Positions 30,512 through 39,226 of a stretch of 64,000 nucleotides of DNA are shown in pieces. Source of the stretch: Acidimicrobiaceae bacterium UBA7830 (lineage in GTDB: Bacteria > Actinomycetota > Acidimicrobiia > Acidimicrobiales > Ilumatobacteraceae); NCBI GenBank assembly GCA_002501485.1, contig DLTS01000036.1, positions 16,359 to 80,358 of the forward strand, in the 5' to 3' direction. The stretch's first letter is position 1. Each line of letters opens with the position of its first letter. Both the position numbers and the translations under genes were made by a program. The notes below the pieces were generated by a model that did no database searches, was not told where the DNA came from, and was given only the letters and a program-made list of their open reading frames with translations.

Positions 30512-31510
30512 ATGACAACCTCCCCACACATAACGGTATTGTGCGGAGGGGTTGGGGCCGCCCGTTTCCTTCGAGCGCTATCAACCGCTATCCCCCCAAG
30601 CCATATCACGGCAATTGTCAACACCGGCGATGACACCGTGCTTCACGGGCTTCACATCAGCCCTGACCTCGACACCATCACCTATACCTTGGCGAATGCA
30701 ATTGACCCTGACCGGGGATGGGGGCTCATCGATGAGTCATGGCGAACTCTCGAGGCACTTCATCGATACGGACAGGTGCGGCCCGCTGGTTCACGCGCCG
30801 GGAGCACATGGTTTGGACTCGGCGATCAAGATCTCGCCACCCACTTCTACCGAACTGCGCGGTTGCAAGAAGGTGCGAGTCTGACCGACGTTACCTCCGA
30901 GATTGCGTCTGCATGGGGGCTCGATTTCAGATTGTTACCGATGACCAATGACCCAGCACCCACAAAAGTCGTGGTGGACACCAATGACGACCCCGGCGCA
31001 GCAGGCGATGGCCAGATTTCGTTCCAAGAATATTTTGTCCGCCACCGACACAGCATCCCAGTTCGCGAACTTCGCCTTGGTGCGTCTTCCGCCCAGCCAA
31101 CGCGTGAGGCTATTGATGCATTGACGACTGCTGATGCCGTAGTCATCGCTCCCTCAAACCCTTTCGTCTCCATTGGGCCAATCAGAGCGCTTCCGCACGT
31201 CGACCAGATACTTGCAAAGCGCCGCACGACCGTCGTCGCAATATCTCCTCTTGTCGGTGGGGATGCAGTGAAAGGTCCGGCAGCCGACATGATGGCGACT
31301 TTTGGCTTTCAGTCAGATTCTGTCGGCATTGCGGAGATCTATCGAGACGTGTGTAGCCACCTCATCATCGATTCGAAAGACACGTCACTTGCTGCCGAAG
31401 TCGAACTTACTGGCATGACCACAACGGTAACAAACACGATGATGGGAGACACTCAGGTTGACGCAAACCTCGCACGACTCACCCTTGCCGCTGCCGATAT
31501 TGCTTCGTAG
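30512..31510 (+). CDS. cofD: 2-phospho-L-lactate transferase (F420 biosynthesis)
   Basis: A 332-residue CofD/FbiA enzyme that transfers the phospholactate or phosphoenolpyruvate-derived group to FO in coenzyme F420 synthesis. Diagnostic: VLCGGVGAARFLRAL (9-23), IVNTGDDTVLHGLHISPDLDT, NAIDPDRGWGLIDE, and PSNPFVSIGPI. The gene implies that the organism makes F420. In mycobacteria fbiA and fbiB are neighbours; here no fbiB follows, because the next gene runs the other way. A GGGAGG lies about 13 bases before the ATG. Confidence 0.95.
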   Translation: MTTSPHITVLCGGVGAARFLRALSTAIPPSHITAIVNTGDDTVLHGLHISPDLDTITYTLANAIDPDRGWGLIDESWRTLEALHRYGQVRPAGSRAGSTWFGLGDQDLATHFYRTARLQEGASLTDVTSEIASAWGLDFRLLPMTNDPAPTKVVVDTNDDPGAAGDGQISFQEYFVRHRHSIPVRELRLGASSAQPTREAIDALTTADAVVIAPSNPFVSIGPIRALPHVDQILAKRRTTVVAISPLVGGDAVKGPAADMMATFGFQSDSVGIAEIYRDVCSHLIIDSKDTSLAAEVELTGMTTTVTNTMMGDTQVDANLARLTLAAADIAS

Positions 31511-31516
31511 CTCTCC

Positions 31517-32500
31517 TTACGTGGGCTCGGGAAACCGTGCGCCACGGTAGTCACCCGCTGGCACGACGCCGTCTTGACCGACTACCGCGTCGGTCAGTGA
31601 TGCCTCCGACGACACCCGACCCCAAACCAACGACCTCTCGACCCTCGCGTCCGCTTCAATGACTGCGCCTGGAAGCAGCACCGAGTTTCTCACGACGGCG
31701 CCATCTTCAATCGTCGCTCTGTCGGCCACGACGCCCGACAGACTTGCCGAGGGAGAGACCTGTGACCGAACGACGGCTCCTGCGCTGTCGGCGTATGCAA
31801 GATTTGCCTTTAAGTACAACTCCGGCCGACCAGTGTCGATCCACGCATCCTCGGTCGAGAACCCAGCGAGTTCCCCCTCTGCAACTAGCTGCGCGAAGGT
31901 TGCTCGCTCAACTGACACTGGAACATCGGCTGGAATGCGATCAAGAATTGATGGCTCCACCACATATGTACCGGCATTAACAAGGCTGGAAGAGGTTTGT
32001 CCTTGTGCCGGTTTCTCCACGAATTGTTGCACCAATCTGTCGTTAGAGAGTTCAACAACACCAAATGATGAGGGGTCATCTACCGGGGTGAGATGAATTG
32101 TCGCCTCCCGTCCGAGGGCATGATGGAACCTCACAAGATCGGCGATTGGAAGAGCCGTCACAATGTCACCGTTTGCAACGATGAACGTGTCATCTAAGCC
32201 GGCCGAATCAGCCGCAAACTTGATTGCTCCTGCGGTATCTCGTGGCTCGGGCTCGACGGCGTAGTGCAAGTTGACGGTGGCCCCGTCATGAGTAAGTGAA
32301 TCTCCAGGGAACGCAGCCCGGAAAGCGTCGGGCTGGAACCCGAGAGCGAGCACGATGTCGGTAACTCCTCCGGCAGCAAGCCGCTCAGCAAGTCGGACCA
32401 CCATTGGCGTGTTGCCGATCGGCAGCATCGGTTTCGGCACGGTGTTTGTCAGTGGGCGAAGCCTCGTACCAAACCCTCCAACCAAAACCACTGCGAACAT
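31517..32500 (-). CDS. NDP-sugar nucleotidyltransferase
   Basis: A 327-residue protein with an N-terminal nucleotidyltransferase domain: VGGFGTRLRPLTNTVPKPMLPIGN (about 7-30), in two parts here as GGFGTRLRP and KPMLP; the metal-binding FIVANGDIVT; then a C-terminal left-handed beta-helix (from about residue 235, hexapeptide-like VSPSASLSGVVADRATIEDG). The layout fits mannose-1-phosphate guanylyltransferase or glucose-1-phosphate nucleotidyltransferase. Near manB and gmd, GDP-mannose synthesis is the best guess, as for the mycobacterial manC-like gene. It ends the long - strand run and is convergent with cofD. Confidence 0.85.
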   Translation of the reverse strand: MFAVVLVGGFGTRLRPLTNTVPKPMLPIGNTPMVVRLAERLAAGGVTDIVLALGFQPDAFRAAFPGDSLTHDGATVNLHYAVEPEPRDTAGAIKFAADSAGLDDTFIVANGDIVTALPIADLVRFHHALGREATIHLTPVDDPSSFGVVELSNDRLVQQFVEKPAQGQTSSSLVNAGTYVVEPSILDRIPADVPVSVERATFAQLVAEGELAGFSTEDAWIDTGRPELYLKANLAYADSAGAVVRSQVSPSASLSGVVADRATIEDGAVVRNSVLLPGAVIEADARVERSLVWGRVSSEASLTDAVVGQDGVVPAGDYRGARFPEPT

Positions 32501-32515
32501 GATTCGTTCGCTTTC

Positions 32516-33271
32516 TTACTCAGCAACAGAGGTTTCGGAGAAGTCTTCCGAGTCGGCAGCAATTGCAGTTTGACCGAGCGAGCGAAGCACGCCAATCGAT
32601 GCAGGTTTTGCGACAGGATCACCCCGCGGCACGAAGGCAACAGCGATGACTAGACCATCAGAATCAAGTGGTATCTCGCCCATCTTTGATATGTACCGAT
32701 TACCCGACGAGGCATCGTCAGCCGATTCCCACACGACTACTGAGACGTCGGCGTTAGTTTCGACGCCATCGATATTGCAGGTCGTCTCACCTTCGGTATA
32801 AGACTTGCCGTCCATCTGGTCGTCGGGGAATATCAATGAGTCGTCAGCGATCGTGATGCCGTGCACTGCGAGCAATGCCGAGAGGTCGAGAGGCACATCT
32901 GTGAGCTCGGCTGCATATGGGTGCACCGTTGCAACGCCCTCTGCGTACTGGTACACGCCGGTGTCTCGGTATGCGGGGTAGTCAATTCGGCCCTCGGCAT
33001 TGCGTTCACCATCACCGTCGCTAATCGTCGCCCAATCACCACAGATGTTGATGCCGTAGGCAACGTCGTAATACTCACTGATCGGCGTGACCGGAGCACC
33101 GTCACCTGCGCCCGGAATCGTCTGACGGGCGTAGACAATTGAGGCAACACCGAGAACAACGACAAGCAACAACGCAATAGGAAAAATGCTGCCGCCTTGG
33201 AACTGCACAGAGCGACCAGAACTACGCCCTGCGAGCTTCGCCGCTTTTTTTGTTGAAGAGGTCGCTGCCAC
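32516..33271 (-). CDS. Single-pass membrane protein, function unknown
   Basis: A 251-residue protein with a basic, Ala-rich N terminus, one helix at about residues 29-48, and an extracytoplasmic domain. The stretches YYDVAYGINICGDW (67-80) and GVYQYAEGVATVHPYA (105-120), with cysteines at 77 and 165, recall a family of actinobacterial exported proteins in which a His-rich AYGIYICG motif is followed by GVHTHGDGVIHIHP; here most of those histidines are Tyr, Asp or Gln, so any metal site would be weakened. It lies between glycosyltransferase and nucleotidyltransferase genes. Confidence 0.7.
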   Translation of the reverse strand: MAATSSTKKAAKLAGRSSGRSVQFQGGSIFPIALLLVVVLGVASIVYARQTIPGAGDGAPVTPISEYYDVAYGINICGDWATISDGDGERNAEGRIDYPAYRDTGVYQYAEGVATVHPYAAELTDVPLDLSALLAVHGITIADDSLIFPDDQMDGKSYTEGETTCNIDGVETNADVSVVVWESADDASSGNRYISKMGEIPLDSDGLVIAVAFVPRGDPVAKPASIGVLRSLGQTAIAADSEDFSETSVAE

Positions 33272-33302
33272 GGCGTGAGAGGCTATCGCCGGTTACGTCG
33301 AG

Positions 33303-34538
33303 TTACCCGGTTTGCTCACCGGCGAGCACCCTCTCATATGCCTGCGCCGCAGCAGCCGGAGACGCGTGGTCTGCAACCCATCGGGGGCCATTGGCTCCAA
33401 ACTCCTCGCAGCGCTCCCGGTCGCTGAGAAGGGCGTCAACAGCGTCGAGCAGTGCGCCGATATTGTCCGGGGGGATGCTGACCCCCGCGTTCGCGTCCGC
33501 GAGCAGCCGAGCAACCGCTGATCCCTCGTCAATTGCTGCGATAACGGGTTTGCCGACCGCAAGAATCGAATACGTTTTCGAGGGGACGCTCACCGACCCA
33601 AGCCCTGCTCGGAGGGGTACAACATGAATGTCCGCTGCTGACAACACCTCTGGAAGTCGCTCCGCTGGCTGGTATCCGACATGATGTAAATTTGCTATGC
33701 GCTCAGCGGCATCAGCGATGACGTCTCGCATCGCACCGTCACCGTTGATAACAATGTTGACCTCCGGGCGCTTCTCAGCCAAGCCGATCATGAGATCGAG
33801 CGACTGCGAGTAGCCAAGATTTCCGGCGTACATAACGATGGGCCCGTCGCCAAGGCAAAACTCATTTCGATATGACGACCCATCGGCGGGATTAAGCCAG
33901 TTGATGTCGACAAAGTTGGGGATGACGACAATATCGGTGCGTGCCGACCGTCGGCTTTCGAGTTTTGCATTCACATTGTCGGCGAGGTCGTCGCTGAGCA
34001 CGGTCACTACGTCTGCGCAGTTATATGACAGTCGTTCGAGACGGTATGCCGCACGGATAACGGCGGAGTTGGTAATCGCTCCTGTGCGCACCGCAGCATC
34101 GGGAAAGACATCTTGGATGTTGAATACAAACCGGCCTCGACGCAGTTTCGCAACGAGCCATCCGGTAAGTCCAAGAGTGAGGGGCGGACTCATTGCGAGT
34201 ACCGCATCGACCTTGCGGAACCATCCGCCTGGGCGCGCTGCCGAAAAACCAACAAGGGCGGTAAATCCGACAAATCCGAGTGCCCGCTTAAAAAGGTTGC
34301 GTTTGTCGCCTGACGGAAATGGATGAACCCGAGTAACCGAGCCCCACCCCGTTGTTTCTGTGCGAGTGAGTCGACCGGTCCACTCTTCTTCAACCTGGTG
34401 ATCGCGATACCACGGCAACGACGTCACCACATGAATCTCGTGACCTCGATCGACGAGCCCCTCGACAATGCCGGTCATCACGGTGCCGGTCGGAGCGGTG
34501 TCGGGCGCAAAATGTGGGCAGAGCACGACGATCTTCAT
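33303..34538 (-). CDS. Family 4 glycosyltransferase (WcaI-like)
   Basis: A 411-residue GT-B enzyme. The N terminus MKIVVLCPHFAPDTAPTGTV is the usual WcaI-like start; the C-terminal domain has YAGNLGYSQSLDLMI and the donor-binding VPSKTYSILAVGKPVIAA with the following Glu. It should transfer an activated sugar to a lipid-linked or glycan acceptor on the cytoplasmic face. The start codon overlaps the stop of the next upstream glycosyltransferase by four bases. Confidence 0.88.
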   Translation of the reverse strand: MKIVVLCPHFAPDTAPTGTVMTGIVEGLVDRGHEIHVVTSLPWYRDHQVEEEWTGRLTRTETTGWGSVTRVHPFPSGDKRNLFKRALGFVGFTALVGFSAARPGGWFRKVDAVLAMSPPLTLGLTGWLVAKLRRGRFVFNIQDVFPDAAVRTGAITNSAVIRAAYRLERLSYNCADVVTVLSDDLADNVNAKLESRRSARTDIVVIPNFVDINWLNPADGSSYRNEFCLGDGPIVMYAGNLGYSQSLDLMIGLAEKRPEVNIVINGDGAMRDVIADAAERIANLHHVGYQPAERLPEVLSAADIHVVPLRAGLGSVSVPSKTYSILAVGKPVIAAIDEGSAVARLLADANAGVSIPPDNIGALLDAVDALLSDRERCEEFGANGPRWVADHASPAAAAQAYERVLAGEQTG

Positions 34539-35665
34539 GCCATTTCGACCGTTCGTATGTACGCACTTCTCAACGCTGATCCTGACGCTTCGAGCGTGAA
34601 GTCGCGTGCACGGGCAGAAGCGGCTGATACAAGGGCATCTCGGCTTTCCAATGCTTGGGTGATGCCGTCTGCAATTAGTTCTGGTTCATGCCCCACCAAT
34701 ATCGCAGCGTTGCCCGCAACCTCTCGAAGGGCACCAATATCACTACACACCACTGGAGTGCCAAGGGTCATCGCTTCAATAACCGGGGCACCGAATCCTT
34801 CTTCTTCGCTCGGTATTGCGACTACATCTGCTGCTGCGATCAATAGATTTCTCATCTCGTTAGAGACACGGCCCATGCGGATGACCTGCTCTGGGTGAGG
34901 GGATGTCGCAATCGCGTCAAGCACCTTCTCTTCGGCCGAGCCAACGCCTCCAATGAGCACCAATCTTGCGTCTGGCAAACGTTGCATCGCTGTAATTAAC
35001 CGGAGGTGACCCTTATGCGGGTGAGTAATTGCCGGATAGACGACGAGTGGCTGACCATTTCCCAGCGCTTCGCGTTGATGCTGTACCTCTGCAGGGTCGG
35101 CGGTCAACGAGGGCACCCCATGTGGGACAACCGCAATCTTTTTGCGATCCACCGAAAACGAACGAGCGACATCGTCGGCCACATGAGCCGTGGGAGTCGT
35201 AATTGTCGTTGCCGCCCGGGCTGAGCGCGGCACCATCGCCTGCAAGTACCGACGCCGTGACGACGAGAAGTACTGCGGAAATCTGAGGAACTGCAGATCA
35301 TGAATCGTCAGCACCGTCGGGGTCGATGACCGAACAATCGGCAAAGTACCTCCACCGTGATGAACGAGATCCGTATTTCGGGTTACGCGAGCAAGTGCTG
35401 TGTGCTCGATTGCGATGCGTATTGCCCGCCTGTCGACATCGAATCGACTCACTACTTGAATGAAGTCTTTGAGCTCGCGGCGCTCCGCGGCAAGACGACG
35501 ACCGAGGTGCACCGTGCACAAGATCTCCTGGTCATCGTGTTCAGACATCACCTGTTGAAGTCCGGCAAGTTGACGAATGAGATATTCCTCAGAGCCCCCA
35601 ACACGTTGATGAGCGCACCACAAGAGATTTACGTGAGCAACGATCGGTGTCTTCGTGTTAGGCAT
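34535..35665 (-). CDS. Family 4 glycosyltransferase
   Basis: A 376-residue GT-B enzyme. N-terminal domain: NLLWCAHQRVGGSEEYLIRQ and a TVLTIHDLQFLRFPQYFS loop; C-terminal domain: VVYPAITHPHKGHLRLI and the donor site PSEEEGFGAPVIEAMTLGTP. This second motif is the E-x7-E of family 4. The start overlaps the stop of the neighbouring GT4 gene by eight bases. The proteins at 34535 and 35658 share the same loops (IHDLQFLR/LHDVAFLR), so they probably arose by duplication and act in sequence. Confidence 0.9.
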   Translation of the reverse strand: MPNTKTPIVAHVNLLWCAHQRVGGSEEYLIRQLAGLQQVMSEHDDQEILCTVHLGRRLAAERRELKDFIQVVSRFDVDRRAIRIAIEHTALARVTRNTDLVHHGGGTLPIVRSSTPTVLTIHDLQFLRFPQYFSSSRRRYLQAMVPRSARAATTITTPTAHVADDVARSFSVDRKKIAVVPHGVPSLTADPAEVQHQREALGNGQPLVVYPAITHPHKGHLRLITAMQRLPDARLVLIGGVGSAEEKVLDAIATSPHPEQVIRMGRVSNEMRNLLIAAADVVAIPSEEEGFGAPVIEAMTLGTPVVCSDIGALREVAGNAAILVGHEPELIADGITQALESRDALVSAASARARDFTLEASGSALRSAYIRTVEMA

Positions 35666-36749
35666 TGCGTTCGTGCACCGCCTGATAGACCGTCATCATT
35701 GCGTTCGCAGTGTTAGCCCAAGTGCACTCTCGTGCTCGATCGAGCCCCTTGGCCCGGAGCTGTTGGGCATTGTTGAGGGCTGATGTGATGCCATGCCCGA
35801 TCGAATCGACATCGAACGGATCGACAAGCTCTCCCGCTCCTCCCGCAACCTCTTCGGTTGCCGTGCCACGACTGGTAACAACGGGGGTGCCTGCTGCCAT
35901 TGCCTCAAGCACCGGGAGCCCAAATCCTTCTTCCTCGCTCGGATATGCGAGCACGTTGGCTGCGGCGTAGAGCACACGAAGGTGATCACCTCGCATATGT
36001 CCGAGGAATAGGACGTGTTGAGACGATGCCTCCAGATCGGCTGCGACGTCTCCCCAACCCGGCGGGCCCGCTACGACTAACGGTGGCACACCAGGCAGGC
36101 GCTGATGAGCCTCAATTAGCCTCCGAAGGTTTTTGCGAGGTTCGAGGGTTGCGACGGCAAGAACGAATTCAGTTGGCAGCCCGTAGTGGGCTCGAACGCC
36201 TGCGATTTCGCCACTAGGTACATCAACGGTGTCGACACCCCACGGAACGACATGCACTCGATCAGCATCGAATCCAGCAGCAACAAGGTCGTCGTGCACT
36301 ACGGAGCTCGGACAGGTGACTGCGGCAGCGGATCGAGAACGTTCAACCGCATTGGTGAGCACCCTCGCCCCTTGCCGGGTAAGGCGGTCGGGGCGCCGCA
36401 AAAAGGCAACATCGTGCAACGTCACCACATTTGGAGCTTTCGATGACGCAGGAATACCTGCAGTCGAATGGCAGACGTCGACCGTTCCCGTCGCTGACTC
36501 GACCAACGGCCACTTCAGGCGGCGCCAACTTTCATATAGCCACGGTCGGGCCAATGGAAGTGACGTCATTGCAATCGTTGGCTCGTACCCGGTCATCGGG
36601 GGCCGGCGGTGACGGCCTGCAACGCCGATCAGGTCGATACCTTCTTGTTGCGAGAGTTCTTGGGCGAGGCGCAACATCGACGTCGCTGTCCCCCCTGGCA
36701 CGTCATGCCAGCACTGCTCCAAGGTGTAAGCGACACGCACGACGTACAT
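35658..36749 (-). CDS. Family 4 glycosyltransferase
   Basis: A 363-residue GT-B enzyme with VTLHDVAFLRRPDRLTRQG in the acceptor half, then VATLEPRKNLRRLIEAHQRL and the donor-binding YPSEEEGFGLPVLEAMAAGTP, the classical family 4 E-x7-E motif. The organisation resembles mannosyl- or rhamnosyltransferases, and the gene follows rmlD by 18 bases, so dTDP-rhamnose is a likely donor. That is inference from context only. Confidence 0.9.
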   Translation of the reverse strand: MYVVRVAYTLEQCWHDVPGGTATSMLRLAQELSQQEGIDLIGVAGRHRRPPMTGYEPTIAMTSLPLARPWLYESWRRLKWPLVESATGTVDVCHSTAGIPASSKAPNVVTLHDVAFLRRPDRLTRQGARVLTNAVERSRSAAAVTCPSSVVHDDLVAAGFDADRVHVVPWGVDTVDVPSGEIAGVRAHYGLPTEFVLAVATLEPRKNLRRLIEAHQRLPGVPPLVVAGPPGWGDVAADLEASSQHVLFLGHMRGDHLRVLYAAANVLAYPSEEEGFGLPVLEAMAAGTPVVTSRGTATEEVAGGAGELVDPFDVDSIGHGITSALNNAQQLRAKGLDRARECTWANTANAMMTVYQAVHERNA

Positions 36750-36767
36750 CCTGCCGTATTTTGAGAC

Positions 36768-37619
36768 TCAATTTCCGCCATATAGAGCAGCGACGAGTTC
36801 TTCCAGCGGGGCTTGGTGGTCCCGCAGCGGAATGCACCCCGCTGAGCGCCACACGAAATTATCGAGCACACTATTCATCGGTCGTGGCGCTGCTCGTGGC
36901 GGCTCAAGGTCTGCTGTTGCGATCGGTGACACCATTGACGGGTCTTTTCCGGCAGCAGACACGATCTCTTGCACGAACTCGAACCAGCTCACCGGTCGAG
37001 CATTGGTGAGGTGATGGATGCCAGACCGTCGATCGACAGCGAGTTGTCGAAGCGCCGGGGCGAGATCGGCCGTGAACGTCGGACATCCGCGCTGGTCATC
37101 AACGAATGACAGGTGGTTGCGCTCACCGATCAAGCGAAGAACGGTGGCCACCATATTTGACCCATGCTCACCACATACCCATGAAGATCGGACAACTGCG
37201 GCATCGGGCCCCGCTTCGTGTTCACCCGCCAATTTCGATGCACCGTACACCGATAGAGGGTGAGGCGTATCCCATTCGCGGTAGGGCTCCGGCTGTGATC
37301 CGTCAAAGACGTAGTCGGTGCTGACGGTGACGAGATGGCTTCCTGTGCGAGACGCCGCTTCACGTAACCATCGCACGCTCAAAGCGTTCTCAAGGAACGC
37401 TCGTTGCTCATCCGATTCACAGGCATCCACAGCAGTCCACGCCGCACAATTAATGATTGCATCTGGTCGGATCAATGTCACCGCCCCGTGAACGTGGTCG
37501 CGCTGCGTCACGTCAAGTTCGGCATGCGACACCCCAACAACATCGTCTCCCCGCTCGGAGCAGTGTGCAGCCACGTCACGCCCAAGTTGGCCACCAGCGC
37601 CGGTAACGAGAAGTCTCAT
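36768..37619 (-). CDS. rmlD: dTDP-4-dehydrorhamnose reductase
   Basis: A 283-residue extended short-chain dehydrogenase that performs the last step of dTDP-L-rhamnose synthesis. Visible: VTGAGGQLGRD (5-15), STDYVFDG (100-107) and the catalytic VYGASK (Tyr125, Lys129), plus the C-terminal APRPMNSVLDN typical of RmlD. The ATG at 37619 (MRLLVTGAGG) gives the family length and clears the rmlB stop by 20 bases; the frame open to 37745 is spurious. Confidence 0.94.
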   Translation of the reverse strand: MRLLVTGAGGQLGRDVAAHCSERGDDVVGVSHAELDVTQRDHVHGAVTLIRPDAIINCAAWTAVDACESDEQRAFLENALSVRWLREAASRTGSHLVTVSTDYVFDGSQPEPYREWDTPHPLSVYGASKLAGEHEAGPDAAVVRSSWVCGEHGSNMVATVLRLIGERNHLSFVDDQRGCPTFTADLAPALRQLAVDRRSGIHHLTNARPVSWFEFVQEIVSAAGKDPSMVSPIATADLEPPRAAPRPMNSVLDNFVWRSAGCIPLRDHQAPLEELVAALYGGN

Positions 37620-37639
37620 GTCACCATTGTTGCCGATGG

Positions 37640-38611
37640 CTAGCGAAAAGTGCGTGCCTTCAGCGGTTCCCACCAGTCTCGGCGCGATTTGTACCAGTCG
37701 ACGGTTTCCGCAAGGCCGGTTTCGAAATCTCGGGTCAACTTCCAACCAAGAGCGCTGATGCGATCGATGTCGACCGAGTATCGACGGTCATGCCCGAGTC
37801 GATCGGCTACCAGTTCGATAAAAGACTCATCTCGCCCGCAGAGATCAAGCAGGCGATATGTGATTTCACGGTTGGTGATTTCATTGTGAGCACCAATGTT
37901 GTAAACCTCACCGATTTCGCCCTTCTCAAGTACCACTTGCACGGCACGGTTGTGATCTTCGACATGGATCCAATCTCGAATGTTGCCACCATCACCGTAC
38001 AGAGGCACTTTGTGGCCATCAAGCAGATTGGTAGTGAACAATGGAATGAGTTTCTCTGGGAACTGGTACGGCCCGTAGTTGTTCGAGCATCGAGTCACCA
38101 CCAGGGGCAGCCCGTATGTCGTCACATAGCTAAGGGCGATGAGGTCACTACCCGCTTTGGAAGCCGAGTAGGGGCTGCGCGGCACAAGACGATCAAATTC
38201 TTGGAACGACCCAACGTCAATAGAGCCATAGGTTTCGTCGGTGGAAATGTGCACAAACCGCTCGATGTCCGAGCGACTAGCAACGTCACATAAGACATTG
38301 GTGCCGAATACGTTCGTATGCACGAAGGCGTATGGGTCTTCAATTGAGCGGTCGACGTGGCTTTCGGCGGCGAAGTGCACGACGACGTTATGCCCAGGTA
38401 ACGCAGTTTCGACAGCGTTGCGATCGCAGATATCACCCTCCACGAATGAACAACGATCGTCAGGAGCTTCAACGAGGTCGTTAATGCTCTCGAAGTTTCC
38501 CGCATAGGTCAGTTTGTCAAACACCGTCACGGTGTGGTCGGTGTTTGCAAGCAGCCAGCGAACGTAATTCGAACCGATAAATCCTGCGGCGCCGGTGACG
38601 AAATACTTCAT
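37640..38611 (-). CDS. rmlB: dTDP-glucose 4,6-dehydratase
   Basis: A 323-residue enzyme catalysing the second step of dTDP-rhamnose synthesis. Cofactor loop TGAAGFIGSNYVRW (6-19), the active-site STDETYGSI (123-131), catalytic YSASK (148-152), and NNYGPYQFPEKLIPLF are all intact, as is the DHNRAVQ region. It lies between rmlD and rmlC in an uninterrupted rml block. Confidence 0.96.
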   Translation of the reverse strand: MKYFVTGAAGFIGSNYVRWLLANTDHTVTVFDKLTYAGNFESINDLVEAPDDRCSFVEGDICDRNAVETALPGHNVVVHFAAESHVDRSIEDPYAFVHTNVFGTNVLCDVASRSDIERFVHISTDETYGSIDVGSFQEFDRLVPRSPYSASKAGSDLIALSYVTTYGLPLVVTRCSNNYGPYQFPEKLIPLFTTNLLDGHKVPLYGDGGNIRDWIHVEDHNRAVQVVLEKGEIGEVYNIGAHNEITNREITYRLLDLCGRDESFIELVADRLGHDRRYSVDIDRISALGWKLTRDFETGLAETVDWYKSRRDWWEPLKARTFR

Positions 38612-38629
38612 GGGTTTGTTCTCTTTCGA

Positions 38630-39196
38630 TCAGGTTCGCATCGGCCAGTAGGGGCGGCGCCCTTCTGGAAGGTTGGCGCGTAGCGGATTCGTTTGGTCAC
38701 GTTCGGAGACGATGGGATCGGTCACGACCCAGTCAGCACCGATCTCTGTGTCATTCCATGCAACGCCAAGTTCGTCTGCTGGGTTGTAGTACCCGTCAAC
38801 GAGATACGTCATCACCACGTCGGTAACCGCGGAGAACCCGTGGGCAACCCCTGGCGGGATATACACACCCCAGTGGTTCTCTCCTGAGATGTCGAAGCAC
38901 GCCGTATTGCCATCAGTTGGGCCTCCCACTCGAAGATCGTGTAATACGACTCGAGCGGTGCCCATCGGCACGTACCAGTAATCGGCCTGGTGCAGGTGAT
39001 AATGCAAGCCAACGAGAGCACTTGCCTGTTTGTTTGACCGGTTCGACTGGATCATCTCGCGTGAGTTCGGAAACCACTGCCGGCGGTAGGTCTCGATAAA
39101 AAGCCCTCGCTCGTCACCATGCAACGTTGGCTGTACGACATAAACGCCGTCGATCTCGGTTCCGATCGCATCGGATAATGAAAGTACGTCAGGCAT
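38630..39196 (-). CDS. rmlC: dTDP-4-dehydrorhamnose 3,5-epimerase
   Basis: A 188-residue cupin. Motifs: LHGDERGLFIETYR (25-38), GLHYHLHQADYWYV (63-76, with the catalytic His65 region), and GVYIPPGVAHGFSAVTD, which lines the active site. The ATG at 39196 (MPDVLSLSD) follows a GGAAGGGA ribosome site; the frame is open to 39220. The C-terminal segment EIGADWVVTDPIVSERDQ is standard. The usual LRGLHYQ is written here as LVGLHYH, a minor variation. Confidence 0.93.
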   Translation of the reverse strand: MPDVLSLSDAIGTEIDGVYVVQPTLHGDERGLFIETYRRQWFPNSREMIQSNRSNKQASALVGLHYHLHQADYWYVPMGTARVVLHDLRVGGPTDGNTACFDISGENHWGVYIPPGVAHGFSAVTDVVMTYLVDGYYNPADELGVAWNDTEIGADWVVTDPIVSERDQTNPLRANLPEGRRPYWPMRT

Positions 39197-39226
39197 AGTT
39201 CCCTTCCGAGTGAGTACCAATCTCAG

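Noticed and set aside
30312..30515. 67-residue + strand open frame just before cofD
   Set aside because: It has no recognisable motif, contains the two-stem inverted repeat and overlaps cofD; coding is possible but unsupported.
39030..39050. tRNA-like GGTTCGA sequences in several genes
   Set aside because: Each occurs inside a clear coding region without matching arms; apart from tmRNA no tRNA structure was found.
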